A stretch of DNA of 64,000 bases, taken from positions 124,001 to 188,000 of the forward strand of contig JAJFKR010000006.1 of assembly GCA_021773095.1 (NCBI GenBank), written 5' to 3'. The translations under genes were made by a program, and so were the position numbers. Origin of the DNA: Woeseiaceae bacterium. Its GTDB lineage: Bacteria > Pseudomonadota > Gammaproteobacteria > Steroidobacterales > Woeseiaceae. The notes below the pieces were generated by a model. That model made no database searches. It saw only the letters and a list, made by a program, of their open reading frames with translations, and was not told where the DNA came from. Shown piece after piece: positions 44,636-58,747 of this stretch (positions within the stretch are counted from its first letter, which is position 1; each line of letters starts with the position of its first letter).

Positions 44636-46114
44636 ATGCAATGCTTACCCGCAAACATTTACTCCGTCGCTTCAGTGCGCGAGATCGACCGCACGGCGAT
44701 CGAAGATCATGGCATCCCCGGTTACACACTCATGAAACGCGCCGGCGCGGCTGCAGTCCGAGCGGCACGCAGCCATTACCCGGACGCGAAGCGCTGGCAG
44801 GTTATTTGCGGTGCAGGCAATAACGGCGGTGACGGTTATGTGGTTGCACGCCTGGCGGCGCATGACGGCATCGTTGTATCCGTCCTGACGCTCGTAGATC
44901 CCGATACGTTGGCGGGTGATGCAGCGGCCGCATACGGCGATTTCGCGGCCGAGGGCGGTGTTGTCATGGGGTGGGCTGGTGAACTCGATGCAGAAGCTGA
45001 TTTATTGGTCGATGCCATGCTGGGCAGCGGGATCGAGCGCGATGTCGGTGGCGAATTCGCGCAAGCGGTAGCTGCTGTCAACGCACATCCCGCGGCTGTT
45101 CATGCGATGGATATTGCGACTGGAATCAACGCAGATACGGGCCTTGTTATGGGCTCTGCAGTCGTCGCAGGCCTGACGACGACCTTTGTCGGCCTCAAAG
45201 CCGGACTTTTCCTCGGTGATGGCCCGCATCATTGCGGTCAGCTGACATTTGATGACCTTGAGATCGACGAAGATTGTCGATCCGGCGTTGCGGCGACGTT
45301 CAAAAGATTGGACGACCATCTCCTGGCCACAGCGCTGCCACCGCGCGGGCGTGGCGCTCATAAGGGCGACTTCGGCCATGTACTGGTCGTCGGCGGTGGC
45401 CCGGGAATGCCTGGTGCAGCTCGGCTTTGCGCGGAAGCAGCGCTAAGAAGCGGTGCCGGGCGCGTTAGCGTGGCAACGCACCCTGGCCATGCGACGCTGA
45501 TTACGACGGCCCGACCCGAACTCATGTCGCACGGCGTGTCCGGCGCCGAGGATCTGGAGGGTTTGCTGGATAAAGTCGACGTCGTGGCTTTTGGGCCGGG
45601 TCTGGGGCGCTCGGACTGGGCCCGTGAGCTGTACGGAGTGATGTCCGCGTCCGAATTACCGGCTGTCTGGGATGCAGACGCACTCAATTTGCTCGCAGAA
45701 TCGCCCGTTTCGGCGGCGAAACGCATTGTTACGCCACATCCGGGCGAGGCGGCGAGCTTACTTTCGACCGCAGCGGCAGACATCCAGCGTGACAGACCCG
45801 CTGCACTTAAGAAGCTGGTCGATAAACTCGGTGGAATTGTTGTGCTGAAAGGATCCGGAACCCTGATTTCTTCGGCTTCGGATGTGCCTTTCATCTGCAC
45901 TTCGGGTAATCCTGGCATGGCGGCGCCGGGAATGGGCGACGTTTTGACCGGCGTTATTGCTGCCCTTCTCGGGCAAGGGTTACCGCCTAATGTAGCGGCG
46001 ACGGCTGGCGTTGAACTCCACGCCCGGGCGGGGGACGTTGCTGCAAGAGCGGGCGAGCGCGGAATGCTGGCCTCGGACTTGCTTCGCGCGCTGCAGGGTG
46101 TGGCGAACCCGTGA
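44636..46114 (+). CDS. nnr: Bifunctional NAD(P)H-hydrate epimerase/dehydratase
   Basis: This protein repairs hydrated NADH and NADPH. The N-terminal YjeF_N epimerase domain (~1-210) has the GNNGGDGYV motif (61-69). The C-terminal ADP-dependent dehydratase (~235-492) has GPGLGRS (~318-324), TPHPGEA (~366-372) and the GNPGMAAPGMGDVLTG segment (~422-437). At 492 residues it is the full fusion as in Escherichia coli yjeF. tsaE overlaps its stop by four bases. Confidence 0.96.
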   Translation: MQCLPANIYSVASVREIDRTAIEDHGIPGYTLMKRAGAAAVRAARSHYPDAKRWQVICGAGNNGGDGYVVARLAAHDGIVVSVLTLVDPDTLAGDAAAAYGDFAAEGGVVMGWAGELDAEADLLVDAMLGSGIERDVGGEFAQAVAAVNAHPAAVHAMDIATGINADTGLVMGSAVVAGLTTTFVGLKAGLFLGDGPHHCGQLTFDDLEIDEDCRSGVAATFKRLDDHLLATALPPRGRGAHKGDFGHVLVVGGGPGMPGAARLCAEAALRSGAGRVSVATHPGHATLITTARPELMSHGVSGAEDLEGLLDKVDVVAFGPGLGRSDWARELYGVMSASELPAVWDADALNLLAESPVSAAKRIVTPHPGEAASLLSTAAADIQRDRPAALKKLVDKLGGIVVLKGSGTLISSASDVPFICTSGNPGMAAPGMGDVLTGVIAALLGQGLPPNVAATAGVELHARAGDVAARAGERGMLASDLLRALQGVANP

Positions 46115-46563
46115 AGCGATTTTTGGCTGATGAGGCCGCCACGGTGGTGCTCGCCGAAGCCATTTTCGCCGCGTTGCCGCGTGATTTGGCCGGCTGGACG
46201 GTACTGCTAGAAGGCGAGCTGGGTGCCGGGAAGTCGACATTTGCCAGGGCGTTAATCAAAGCCGCCGGTCATCAGGACGCCGTACCGAGCCCGACGTATA
46301 CACTCGTGGAGCCGTACAAGCTTGCCGCTGGAAATATCTACCACATTGATTTATATAGGGTTTCAGATCCCGATGAGCTTCGCTACCTGGGCTGGAACGA
46401 GCTCGACGACGGCATTCGCCTTGTGGAGTGGCCCGACAGAGCACCCGAGCTACTGCAAGACTCGGATCTGGCCGTGCACCTCGAATACGACGGGAATTCA
46501 AGAAAAGCCAGCATTCGCGGTCTGAGCGCGCGCGGTTCAGAATTGATTCAGAAGATTAACTAA
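46111..46563 (+). CDS. tsaE: tRNA threonylcarbamoyladenosine biosynthesis ATPase TsaE
   Basis: TsaE is the ATPase that works with TsaB and TsaD to make the t6A modification at position 37 of ANN-decoding tRNAs. The 150-residue protein has Walker A GELGAGKST (35-43), SPTYTLVEPY (~56-65) and a Walker B-like IDLYRV (~74-79) followed by WPDRAPELL. It starts with GTG overlapping the nnrDE stop. A promoter and amiC follow, so it ends a short first transcript. Confidence 0.95.
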   Translation: MKRFLADEAATVVLAEAIFAALPRDLAGWTVLLEGELGAGKSTFARALIKAAGHQDAVPSPTYTLVEPYKLAAGNIYHIDLYRVSDPDELRYLGWNELDDGIRLVEWPDRAPELLQDSDLAVHLEYDGNSRKASIRGLSARGSELIQKIN

Positions 46564-46597
46564 GTTCGGTATCTTCATAATTTTGAAGCAAAAACTC

Positions 46598-46625
46598 TTG
46601 GTTTTTGCCGTCAGTTTCGTATACT
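46598..46625 (+). promoter_or_regulatory. Promoter upstream of amiC-mutL
   Basis: TTGGTT (46598-46603), 16 bases, TATACT (46620-46625). The -35 overlaps the right arm of an 8-bp inverted repeat GCAAAAAC-TCTTG-GTTTTTGC (46588-46608). The ATG of amiC is 41 bases beyond the -10. Confidence 0.5.
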
Positions 46626-46665
46626 GACCGGACATAATCTATTCGACTGCTGACTGAATGTTCCG

Positions 46666-47985
46666 ATGATGCCAAAGCGACTGACACTGATTTCAATCCT
46701 CTTGCTGCTTTGTACCGCAGCTAATGCGGGCTCGACGGTCGAAAAGGTTCGTATATGGTCCGAAAAGAACAAGACGCGCGTGGTTCTGGACCTCAGTCGC
46801 AGCGTTGATCACAACATTTTCACGCTGCGAAGCCCGCATCGGCTTGTCATAGATCTCAAAGACAGCCGTCTTGCCACCTCACTGACCAAAATGCCAAAGG
46901 GCGCAGGTACGGTCCGCTCGATCCGAAGTGCCGTGCGATCCAATGGTCAGTTGCGTGTCGTTCTGGATCTGACAGAGAGCGTGCGTTCACGAAGTTTCAG
47001 GGCCGGGCCAAATTCAGAATACGGAGATCGACTGGTTATTGACCTGGCCCGCGCCGGTAACCTGCAACCCGTTAAGCGCGCTTCTGAGTCGTACAGGCCC
47101 GGTCGGGATATCGTCGTCGCGATCGATGCGGGTCATGGTGGCTACGATCCAGGGGCGATTGGGCGTCGCTCGAAAGAAAAGGACATCGTGCTGAGCATCA
47201 GCAAGGAGCTGGCGCGTCGCATTGACGCAGAACCTGGCATGACTGCAGTGCTCATCCGCAACCGGGATGTGTTCGTCGATCATCGCGATCGAATCGCGAT
47301 GGCCCGGAACAAAAAAGCCGACTTGTTTATTTCGGTCCATGCGGATGCGTTTGACGATCCGCGTGCAAATGGTGCGTCTGTCTTCGCGTTGAATTTGAAA
47401 CGTGCGAGTGATGAGGCGGCGCGTCAATTGGAGCTTCGAGACAAGACAGCCGTTAGCGTTGGTGGGGTTTCGTTGCACGACAAAGATGAAGTCCTGGCCT
47501 CTGTATTGTTTGACTTGTCACAAAACGCCGCATTGAGTGCCAGCCTGGATGTTGGCACGAGAGTTAGCCGGGAGATGGGCAAGGTTGCGAAGATGCACAG
47601 CAAGGAGATCAAACAAAAATCACTGGGCGTTCTCACGGCTGCGGATATGCCGTCAATTTTGGTCGAGACCGGTTTCATTTCGAACAGGTCAGAGGAAAAC
47701 AAACTGCGGGATAAGGGTCATCAGCGTCGTCTGGCGAACGCAGTATTAGCGGGCGTTCGCTCCTATTTCTATACAAATCCTCCGTCCGATACGCAGATTG
47801 CTATGAATCTACGCCGCGAGCCGTCTCAGCGGGTTCGTCACGTGATCTCGCGCGGCGACACAATTTCCGAGATAGCCGAGCGCTATAATGTGAGTCCGGC
47901 GGCGTTACGCAGGGCCAACAAGCTGTCGACCAACAAGATTCGTGTCGGCCAGACGCTGAATATTCCGGTCTTCGCCGGAGGCTAG
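46666..47985 (+). CDS. amiC: N-acetylmuramoyl-L-alanine amidase (AmiC/AmiB type with LysM)
   Basis: This periplasmic enzyme cleaves septal peptidoglycan to let daughter cells separate. The 439-residue protein has a signal peptide (to ~22), an AMIN domain (~25-130) that targets the septum, an amidase_3 domain (~150-370), and a C-terminal LysM (~390-436). Zinc and catalytic motifs are visible: DAGHGGYDPGAIG (~153-165), SVHADAF (~222-228) and LVETGFISN (~331-339). Amidases in this neighbourhood are often called AmiB; the AMIN plus LysM layout fits either name. mutL follows. Confidence 0.93.
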   Translation: MMPKRLTLISILLLLCTAANAGSTVEKVRIWSEKNKTRVVLDLSRSVDHNIFTLRSPHRLVIDLKDSRLATSLTKMPKGAGTVRSIRSAVRSNGQLRVVLDLTESVRSRSFRAGPNSEYGDRLVIDLARAGNLQPVKRASESYRPGRDIVVAIDAGHGGYDPGAIGRRSKEKDIVLSISKELARRIDAEPGMTAVLIRNRDVFVDHRDRIAMARNKKADLFISVHADAFDDPRANGASVFALNLKRASDEAARQLELRDKTAVSVGGVSLHDKDEVLASVLFDLSQNAALSASLDVGTRVSREMGKVAKMHSKEIKQKSLGVLTAADMPSILVETGFISNRSEENKLRDKGHQRRLANAVLAGVRSYFYTNPPSDTQIAMNLRREPSQRVRHVISRGDTISEIAERYNVSPAALRRANKLSTNKIRVGQTLNIPVFAGG

Positions 47986-48072
47986 AGCTCTCTTAGCGAG
48001 ACATTTGCTCGCAGATTTGAAAAAATGGCCGATTGCCATCACAGTCGCAATCATTGTCACCCGATAATCCGC

Positions 48073-49827
48073 ATGCCCATCCAGCAACTTCCAGATCACC
48101 TGATTAATCAGATCGCCGCCGGCGAGGTGGTTGAGCGGCCGGCGTCCGTGGCTAAGGAACTGGTTGAGAACAGTCTGGACGCTGGTGCAGAAACCGTGCA
48201 GATCGATGTAGTGGCTGGCGGCCAAAAACTCATGCGTATTCGTGATGACGGTAAGGGTATCGACCAGCAGGAGATCGCGTTGGCGTTATCCCGTCATGCC
48301 ACCAGCAAGATATCGAGTCTGGACGATCTCGAAGCGGTCGCGTCACTGGGTTTTCGCGGTGAGGCTTTGCCCAGTATTGCATCCGTTGCGCGCCTGACTT
48401 TGTGTTCGCGCACGGCAGGCGGTGAATCTGCCTGGCTCGTCGAGGCGGATGGTGGAGATATCAGTGCACCGAAGCCGGCAGCACATCCGCAGGGCACAAC
48501 AGTCGAAGTTCACGACCTTTTTTACAACACGCCTGCTCGCAGACGATTCCTGCGCACCGAGCGGACGGAGTTTGGCCACATCGAAAAATGGGTTCGTCGA
48601 TTGGCTTTGTCGCGTCCCGAGATCGGGTTCACACTGACGCACAATCAACGCACGGTTCTGCACGTGCCGGCAGCGAAATCCGGGGAAGCAGAACGGCAAC
48701 GTGTGGCCAGAATATGTGGTGATGCGTTCGGTGAGCAATGTGTTCACGTCGAGCGCGAAACGGAAGGCATCGCGCTGTCCGGATGGATTGGCCTGCCAAC
48801 GTTTAACCGCAGCCAGCCGGATATGCAGTACTGGTTCGTAAACGGTCGGAGCGTGACGGACAAAACTTTGGCGCACGCTGTACGCCATGCGTATCGCGAT
48901 GTCTTGTTCCACGGTCGGTATCCGGCCTATGTATTGAATCTGACCATGGATCCTGCAGGTGTTGATGCCAACGCGCATCCGGCCAAACACGAGGTGCGTT
49001 TTCGGGATGGTCGCCGCATTCACGGTGTCGTAACTCAGTCGATCGATGTTGCCTTGAAAAACACGCGGCCGGGCGGTTACAACGTGGCACCGATTCCGAT
49101 GACCCGTGAATCTGTGTTCAATCAGGGCTCCATGCCATTACAGTCCCGGCCGTCAGCGGCTGGTGTGAGGGAAACTCTGGCGGCGTATCGTTCCATGGCG
49201 ACGGCGCCATCGCTTGCTGACGTAGCGGAGAACGCGACAGAAGTGCCACCCCTTGGTTTTGCTGTCGCTCAACTGGCGGGCGTGTACATATTGGCGGAGA
49301 ACAAAGACGGACTCGTTATCGTTGATATGCACGCTGCTCACGAGCGCATTACCTACGAAAAACTGAAGAAAGGATTTGACGATCGCAATCTCGTCCGCCA
49401 GCCATTACTGGTGCCGGAGTCAATTTCTGTTGCCGAAAGTGAGGCGAATCTGATTGAGGAATCCGGCGAGACGCTGGCTGGTCTCGGACTGGTGGTTGAT
49501 CGCGCGGGCCCGAGCAGCGTCACCGTGCGTGAACTTCCCGCGTTGTTGAAAAACTCCGATGTTGAGTCATTGTTGCGCGATGTGCTTGCCGATTTGTCCG
49601 AGGCCGGGCAGAGCAGTCGTATCGAAGATGCGGGTGATGACTATTTAGCGACGATGGCTTGTCACCACTCGGTTCGTGCGAATCGATTATTAACGATGGA
49701 GGAGATGAACGCATTGTTGCGTGAGATGGAAGACACGGAACATGCCGATCAATGCAATCACGGTCGTCCGACGTGGACGACCATAACAATGTCAGAACTC
49801 GACCGTCTTTTCCTGCGTGGTCGTTGA
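48073..49827 (+). CDS. mutL: DNA mismatch repair protein MutL (endonuclease type)
   Basis: MutL couples mismatch recognition to strand removal. The 584-residue product from the ATG at 48073 begins MPIQQLPDHLINQIAAGEVV, the standard start. The GHKL ATPase has ELVENSLDAG (~31-40) and GFRGEALPS (~95-103). The C-terminal domain has DMHAAHERITYE (418-429), ACHHSVRA (~535-542) and CNHGRP (561-566), the motifs of endonuclease-competent MutL, unlike Escherichia coli MutL, which relies on MutH. The frame is open to 48025, but that part is not conserved. Confidence 0.95.
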   Translation: MPIQQLPDHLINQIAAGEVVERPASVAKELVENSLDAGAETVQIDVVAGGQKLMRIRDDGKGIDQQEIALALSRHATSKISSLDDLEAVASLGFRGEALPSIASVARLTLCSRTAGGESAWLVEADGGDISAPKPAAHPQGTTVEVHDLFYNTPARRRFLRTERTEFGHIEKWVRRLALSRPEIGFTLTHNQRTVLHVPAAKSGEAERQRVARICGDAFGEQCVHVERETEGIALSGWIGLPTFNRSQPDMQYWFVNGRSVTDKTLAHAVRHAYRDVLFHGRYPAYVLNLTMDPAGVDANAHPAKHEVRFRDGRRIHGVVTQSIDVALKNTRPGGYNVAPIPMTRESVFNQGSMPLQSRPSAAGVRETLAAYRSMATAPSLADVAENATEVPPLGFAVAQLAGVYILAENKDGLVIVDMHAAHERITYEKLKKGFDDRNLVRQPLLVPESISVAESEANLIEESGETLAGLGLVVDRAGPSSVTVRELPALLKNSDVESLLRDVLADLSEAGQSSRIEDAGDDYLATMACHHSVRANRLLTMEEMNALLREMEDTEHADQCNHGRPTWTTITMSELDRLFLRGR

Positions 49828-49836
49828 GAGAAGTCG

Positions 49837-50766
49837 ATGACCGCTCGAGCCGTTTTGCTGATGGGGCCAACAGCGTCAGGTAAGACCGATCTTGCCATCA
49901 GTCTGTGCAAGCGCTTTGCGTGCGACATCATCAGCGTTGATTCTGCGCTGGTGTATCGAGGCATGAATATTGGCACGGCCAAACCAGACGCTGAGACGTT
50001 GCGGCGCGCACCTCACCAGTTGATCGATATTCGCGACCCTGAGGACAGCTATTCAGCGGGTGACTTCGTACGTGACGCGCGTGCTGCCATCTCCAGGAGT
50101 GCCGAAAACGGACGAATTCCCCTGCTGGTTGGCGGGACGATGATGTATTTTCGGGCGCTCACCGAAGGCATCGCGAACCTGCCGACTGCAGATCGTCGCG
50201 TTCGGGATCAAATCGACCGGGAAGCCGGTGACAGGGGCTGGCCGGGAATGCATGCCGAGCTCCAGGAGATAGATCCTGAGGTCGCGGCGAGACTGAGCCC
50301 CAATGACAGTCAACGTATTCAACGTGCACTGGAGGTTTTTCGTATTAGCGGCCGGCCGCTTGGCCATTGGCAGCGCGAAGCTGTTGCCGATAACGACGAT
50401 GTCGACTTCATAAAGATCGCACTGCAGATCGAGCCGCGTGAAGTATTGCATGCCCGGATCGAGAAACGACTGGATCGGATGCTCGATAGCGGGTTTGAGG
50501 ACGAGATGCGTACACTTCGGGAGCGCCCAAATCTGGACAAGGACTGCTCCTCGATGCGTTCAGTCGGGTACCGGCAATTCTGGACCTATCTTGATGGTGA
50601 CTATTCGAGACAGGAGGCCAGGAACCGGACGCTTTTTGCCACGCGTCAGCTCGCGAAACGGCAATTGACCTGGCTCCGGTCAGAAAAATCACTGTTTTGT
50701 GTCGATCCACTTGAAGCCCGCGCCATTGACACCATATCGGCACATCTGGCGGGAAAACCGGGCTGA
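49837..50766 (+). CDS. miaA: tRNA dimethylallyltransferase
   Basis: MiaA adds the dimethylallyl group to A37 of tRNAs reading UNN codons. The 309-residue protein has the P-loop GPTASGKT (10-17), the DSALVYRGMNIGTAKP segment (~34-49) and the LVGGTMMYFRAL segment (~94-105). The C-terminal RQLAKRQLTWLR motif (~273-284) is present. It lies 9 bases after mutL and upstream of hfq, the canonical order. Confidence 0.96.
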   Translation: MTARAVLLMGPTASGKTDLAISLCKRFACDIISVDSALVYRGMNIGTAKPDAETLRRAPHQLIDIRDPEDSYSAGDFVRDARAAISRSAENGRIPLLVGGTMMYFRALTEGIANLPTADRRVRDQIDREAGDRGWPGMHAELQEIDPEVAARLSPNDSQRIQRALEVFRISGRPLGHWQREAVADNDDVDFIKIALQIEPREVLHARIEKRLDRMLDSGFEDEMRTLRERPNLDKDCSSMRSVGYRQFWTYLDGDYSRQEARNRTLFATRQLAKRQLTWLRSEKSLFCVDPLEARAIDTISAHLAGKPG

Positions 50767-50896
50767 ATTCCGGCGTGCATGACGAACTTCCTGTGATAGA
50801 CTTTTCGATCGCTTGGGCTGAGTTTCGCGGCAGGCAACCGGCGCCACCGGAACGCGAAGATCATCAACAAAAAATCAAAAATAAGGAGACCCCGTA

Positions 50897-51145
50897 ATGG
50901 CTAAAGGGCAGACGCTTCAGGATCCGTTCCTGAATATCTTACGCAAGGAAAAGGTCCCGGTTTCCATCTACCTGGTGAACGGCATTAAGTTGCAGGGACA
51001 GGTGGATTCATTCGACCAATTCGTGGTTTTGCTCAAAAACAGTGTTAACCAGATGGTATACAAACATGCGATATCGACGGTCGTGCCGTCGCGCAATGTT
51101 CGTCTTCCCATGCCGGACGACGAATCTGGAGACGACGACGAGTAA
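50897..51145 (+). CDS. hfq: RNA chaperone Hfq
   Basis: Hfq is the hexameric Sm-like protein that pairs small RNAs with mRNAs. The 82-residue product has the Sm1 motif region ([16 protein letters not shown], ~25-40) and the Sm2 [10 protein letters not shown] segment (~55-64). The tail is short and acidic (DDESGDDDE), as in many non-enteric gammaproteobacteria. A strong AAGGAGA lies 8 bases before the ATG. A 130-base gap from miaA leaves room for its own promoter, but I could not identify one confidently. Confidence 0.97.
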   Translation: MAKGQTLQDPFLNILRKEKVPVSIYLVNGIKLQGQVDSFDQFVVLLKNSVNQMVYKHAISTVVPSRNVRLPMPDDESGDDDE

Positions 51146-51180
51146 CTACAACGTGACGCTACCCCGGCAGGGGGTGGTGT

Positions 51181-52512
51181 TTGTTTGAACGGCCGCAAAG
51201 TGGCGAACGTGCAGTACTCGTCCACGCGAGTCCCGACGGGATACCCGAAGAGTCCGAACGCGAGGAGTTTGCCGAGCTGGCGATCTCGGCGGGCGCCGTC
51301 GTGGCAGCAGAGCTGATCGCTTCGCGAAAAAAACCCGATCCGCGATACTTCATTGGTAAAGGCAAGCTTGACGAGCTTAAAACACTCATCCGGCAAAACG
51401 ACGCCGAGCTGGTGATTTCCTGTGCGTCCTTGAGTCCCAGTCAGGAACGCAATCTCGAGCGCGAGTTAAGATGCCGCGTGCTGGATCGTGCGGGTCTGAT
51501 TCTCGATATCTTCGCGCAACGGGCACGTAGTTTTGAGGGAAAATTACAGGTTGAACTCGCGCAACTGCGACACCTCTCGACGCGACTGGTCCGTGGCTGG
51601 ACTCACCTTGAACGACAGAAAGGTGGTATCGGCTTGCGCGGTCCCGGTGAGACGCAGCTCGAAACGGACAGGCGTCTTGTCGGAAACCGTATCCGGCAGC
51701 TGAATGAAAGGCTCAAGACAGTAGACACACGTCGCTCGATGAATCGCCGCAACCGAATGAAGGCTGAAATCCCGACGGTCGCACTGGTTGGCTACACGAA
51801 CGCCGGAAAATCGACGCTGTTCAACGCGTTGACTGACGCCGGCGTGTACGTCAAAGATCAGCTATTCGCGACACTGGATCCCACGGTTCGTCGCCTCGAT
51901 CTGCCCGAGGGCGAGCATGTGGTACTGGCCGATACTGTCGGATTCGTGCGGGATTTACCGCATGAGCTGGTGGCGGCCTTCAAGTCAACCCTTCAGGAAG
52001 CGCGTGAGGCGGACCTCATACTGCACCTGATCGACGCGAGTGACCCGAATCGCTGGCAACGGGTCCGGCAGGTCAACGCGGTGTTGAAACAGCTGGAGGC
52101 TGATCAGGTACCACAGATTCGGGTGTACAATAAGATCGACAAGCTGGATCGTAAGCCACGGATGACGAATAATCGCCAGGGAAAGGGGCGGGCAGTCTGG
52201 CTGTCAGCAATAACAGGCGAAGGCCTGCCGATGCTGAAAGAAGCCGTAGCAAATCGCCTGCAGCAAAAGACGACGCATCGTACAATCCACTTGCAACCGG
52301 ACCAGGGACGGCAACGCGCCAAACTATTTGAGCTTGGGGCGGTCCTTAATGAAGAGGTATCGGAAGACGGCAGCTGGACACTGGAATTGGGAATAGCGGA
52401 AAAAGACTTGCGGCGATTTCTAAAGCGTGAAAATCTTCAAATCGAACAGGTAACAGATCAATCGGAGCCGGCGCTGAAAGAGGCGACGGCGATAACTGCA
52501 ACAAACGAGTAA
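51181..52512 (+). CDS. hflX: GTPase HflX
   Basis: HflX is a ribosome-associated GTPase that splits stalled ribosomes under stress. The 443-residue protein has an N-terminal nucleotide-binding domain with FIGKGKLDELK (~59-69), a coiled-coil linker containing GGIGLRGPGETQLETDRR (~146-163), and the G domain with G1 GYTNAGKST (204-212), G3 DTVGFV (~248) and G4 NKIDKLD (~317). The start is TTG at 51181 with a G-rich ribosome-binding site just upstream; the N-terminal sequence MFERP is family-typical. Confidence 0.94.
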   Translation: MFERPQSGERAVLVHASPDGIPEESEREEFAELAISAGAVVAAELIASRKKPDPRYFIGKGKLDELKTLIRQNDAELVISCASLSPSQERNLERELRCRVLDRAGLILDIFAQRARSFEGKLQVELAQLRHLSTRLVRGWTHLERQKGGIGLRGPGETQLETDRRLVGNRIRQLNERLKTVDTRRSMNRRNRMKAEIPTVALVGYTNAGKSTLFNALTDAGVYVKDQLFATLDPTVRRLDLPEGEHVVLADTVGFVRDLPHELVAAFKSTLQEAREADLILHLIDASDPNRWQRVRQVNAVLKQLEADQVPQIRVYNKIDKLDRKPRMTNNRQGKGRAVWLSAITGEGLPMLKEAVANRLQQKTTHRTIHLQPDQGRQRAKLFELGAVLNEEVSEDGSWTLELGIAEKDLRRFLKRENLQIEQVTDQSEPALKEATAITATNE

Positions 52513-52525
52513 AAGCAAAGACATT

Positions 52526-53638
52526 ATGGCTAACAATGACTCAGGCAATGGCCACGACCCGTGGAAACGGGACGATGGCGAGCCAAACGACCTAGATCAA
52601 ATCGTACAGGACTGGCAAAATCGCTTTGGCAAGATACTTGGCGGCGGCGCTCCCGGCGGTGGCGGTGGTTTCGCGTTAATTATCATGCTGCTGATTGCCT
52701 GGGGTTTGACCGGTTTTTATCGGGTGGACGAAGCAGACCGTGGCGTCGTGCAGCGATTCGGGGCGTATGTCGAACCGGTGACGATGCCTGGCCTGCGCTG
52801 GCATCTGCCGTTTCCAATCGAGACAGTCGACGTCGTGAATATCCAGGAAGTAAATGATTATAACTTCAGCACCGAGATGCTGACCGGCGATGAGCAGTAC
52901 GTATTTATAGATATCGTCGTGCAGTATCGACGTACGGACCCGGTCAAATTCAGCTTCGAGGTCGCAGGACCGGAAATTACGCTGAACGACCTGACTGAAA
53001 GTGAACTGCGCGGCGTTGTGGGTACCAGCACGCTGACAGAACTAATCGGCGAACGCCGTCAGCAAATTCCCGACCGGACGATGCTGGAACTGCAGGAGAC
53101 CCTGGACGCTTATGGCGCCGGGCTGAGCGTGACGTCGATTAATCTGAATGTTGTCGATTACCCGAAATCAGTGCAGGAAGCCGTCGATGATACGCAGAAA
53201 GCACGTAATGACAGGGATCGCGTTGAATTGACAGCGAACACCTATCGGAACGACATCATCCCGCGCGCGCGCGGTCAGGCGCAACGTGTGTTGCAGGATG
53301 CCGAAGCCTACCGTGATCGGTTGATCGCGGATGCCGAAGGTGAAGCGGCTCGTTTCGAGGCCTTACTGGCCGAGTACCAAAAGGCGCCCAAAGTAACGCG
53401 CGACCGTTTGTATATCGAGGCGATCGAGGAAGTTTACGGTCGTTCGAAAAAGGTCATACTCGACTCTGAAGGTAGCGGAAACCTGCTGTATCTGCCCATT
53501 GATCAGTTAATCAAGCAATCCGGCTCCTCGTCGGACGATGACTCAACGTCGCGCTCGTCCAATCCGAATCTTTCGCCGATCGACGCAAATTCTGATGGCA
53601 GGTCGAGTACCAGTCGTGACCGGAGGACACGAGAATGA
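52526..53638 (+). CDS. hflK: FtsH modulator HflK (SPFH/band 7 protein)
   Basis: HflK forms with HflC a large cage around the membrane protease FtsH and modulates its activity. The 370-residue protein has a cytoplasmic hydrophilic N-terminus with a Gly-rich tract, a single membrane helix (~49-67) and a periplasmic SPFH domain with long coiled coils (~215-285). The C-terminal tail is Ser/Asp-rich. It is followed by hflC with a four-base overlap, so the subunits are co-translated. Confidence 0.95.
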   Translation: MANNDSGNGHDPWKRDDGEPNDLDQIVQDWQNRFGKILGGGAPGGGGGFALIIMLLIAWGLTGFYRVDEADRGVVQRFGAYVEPVTMPGLRWHLPFPIETVDVVNIQEVNDYNFSTEMLTGDEQYVFIDIVVQYRRTDPVKFSFEVAGPEITLNDLTESELRGVVGTSTLTELIGERRQQIPDRTMLELQETLDAYGAGLSVTSINLNVVDYPKSVQEAVDDTQKARNDRDRVELTANTYRNDIIPRARGQAQRVLQDAEAYRDRLIADAEGEAARFEALLAEYQKAPKVTRDRLYIEAIEEVYGRSKKVILDSEGSGNLLYLPIDQLIKQSGSSSDDDSTSRSSNPNLSPIDANSDGRSSTSRDRRTRE

Positions 53639-54503
53639 ATAATTCAAGATTTTCAATCGTTGTAATCGTGGGCCTCATTCTGGTCGTAATTGGTTTGTCG
53701 GCGTTTACCGTGGGTGAGCGAGAACTCGCCATCAAGCTGCAAGTGGGTAAAGTAGTGGAAGCGGAATACGAGCCCGGGCTGCACTTCAAGATACCGGTGT
53801 ATCAGACGGTTCGAAAATTTCCGAGTCAAATACTGAAGATTGACGATGCGCCACAGCGCGTCTTCACGCTCGAGCGTACGGCGATGACGGTCGATTATTT
53901 CGTCAAATGGCGCATTGTTGATGAAGTGCCATTCTATACGTCGACCGGTGGTTCCCAGGAAGTCGCGATGGATCGACTGCGGGAAATCATCAAGAACTCG
54001 ATTGTGACCGAGTTCGGCAGGCGTACTATCGTCGAAGCTATTTCCGTCGAGCGCGTCGAATTGATGCAAGACATGCTTGAGGACGCGGCCGAGACCGCGC
54101 AAGGGCTGGGTATTCAGGTCGTCGATTTTCGGGTGAAACAGGTCGAATTCGTTTCGGAAGTTCGAAATTCGGTCTATAACCAGATGCGTGAGGAGCGTGC
54201 CCGGGTTGCCGCTGAAACACGTGCCGAAGGCGAAGAGGTCGCGGAACTGATCCGATCAACGGCCGACAAGGATCGAACAATCCTGCTGGCCAATGCGTAT
54301 CGCGATGGGCAAATCATTCGCGGTGCGGGTGATGCTCGCGCGGCGGAAATCTACGCAAGTGCCTACACCAAGGATGCTGAATTCTACGCGTTTTATCGGA
54401 GCATCAGCGCCTATAAGAACTCGATGGGCAAGTCGGGTGACTTGATGGTACTGGATCCGAATAATGAGTTCTTTCGTTACCTGAATCAGTCGAGCGGAAA
54501 GCA

Positions 54504-54507
<4 letters not shown>
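53635..54507 (+). CDS. hflC: FtsH modulator HflC
   Basis: HflC is the partner of HflK in the FtsH-modulating membrane complex. The 290-residue protein has an N-terminal helix (~5-25), a GERELAIKLQVGKV segment and SPFH domain, and a coiled-coil C-terminal half (~180-245) with a QMREERARVAAETRAEG-like pattern. Its TAG stop overlaps by three bases an ATA codon that opens the following DUF2065 frame. Confidence 0.96.
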
Positions 54508-58688
<4,181 letters not shown>

Positions 58689-58747
58689 CGAGAAGTCCCT
58701 ATAATAGCAGTTCATGCCGATCGACAACTGACGCTAATCGACATTTT

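Noticed and set aside
46588..46608. Inverted repeat GCAAAAAC-TCTTG-GTTTTTGC after tsaE as a terminator
   Set aside because: The stem is AT-rich and no T tract follows; it overlaps a promoter -35 instead.
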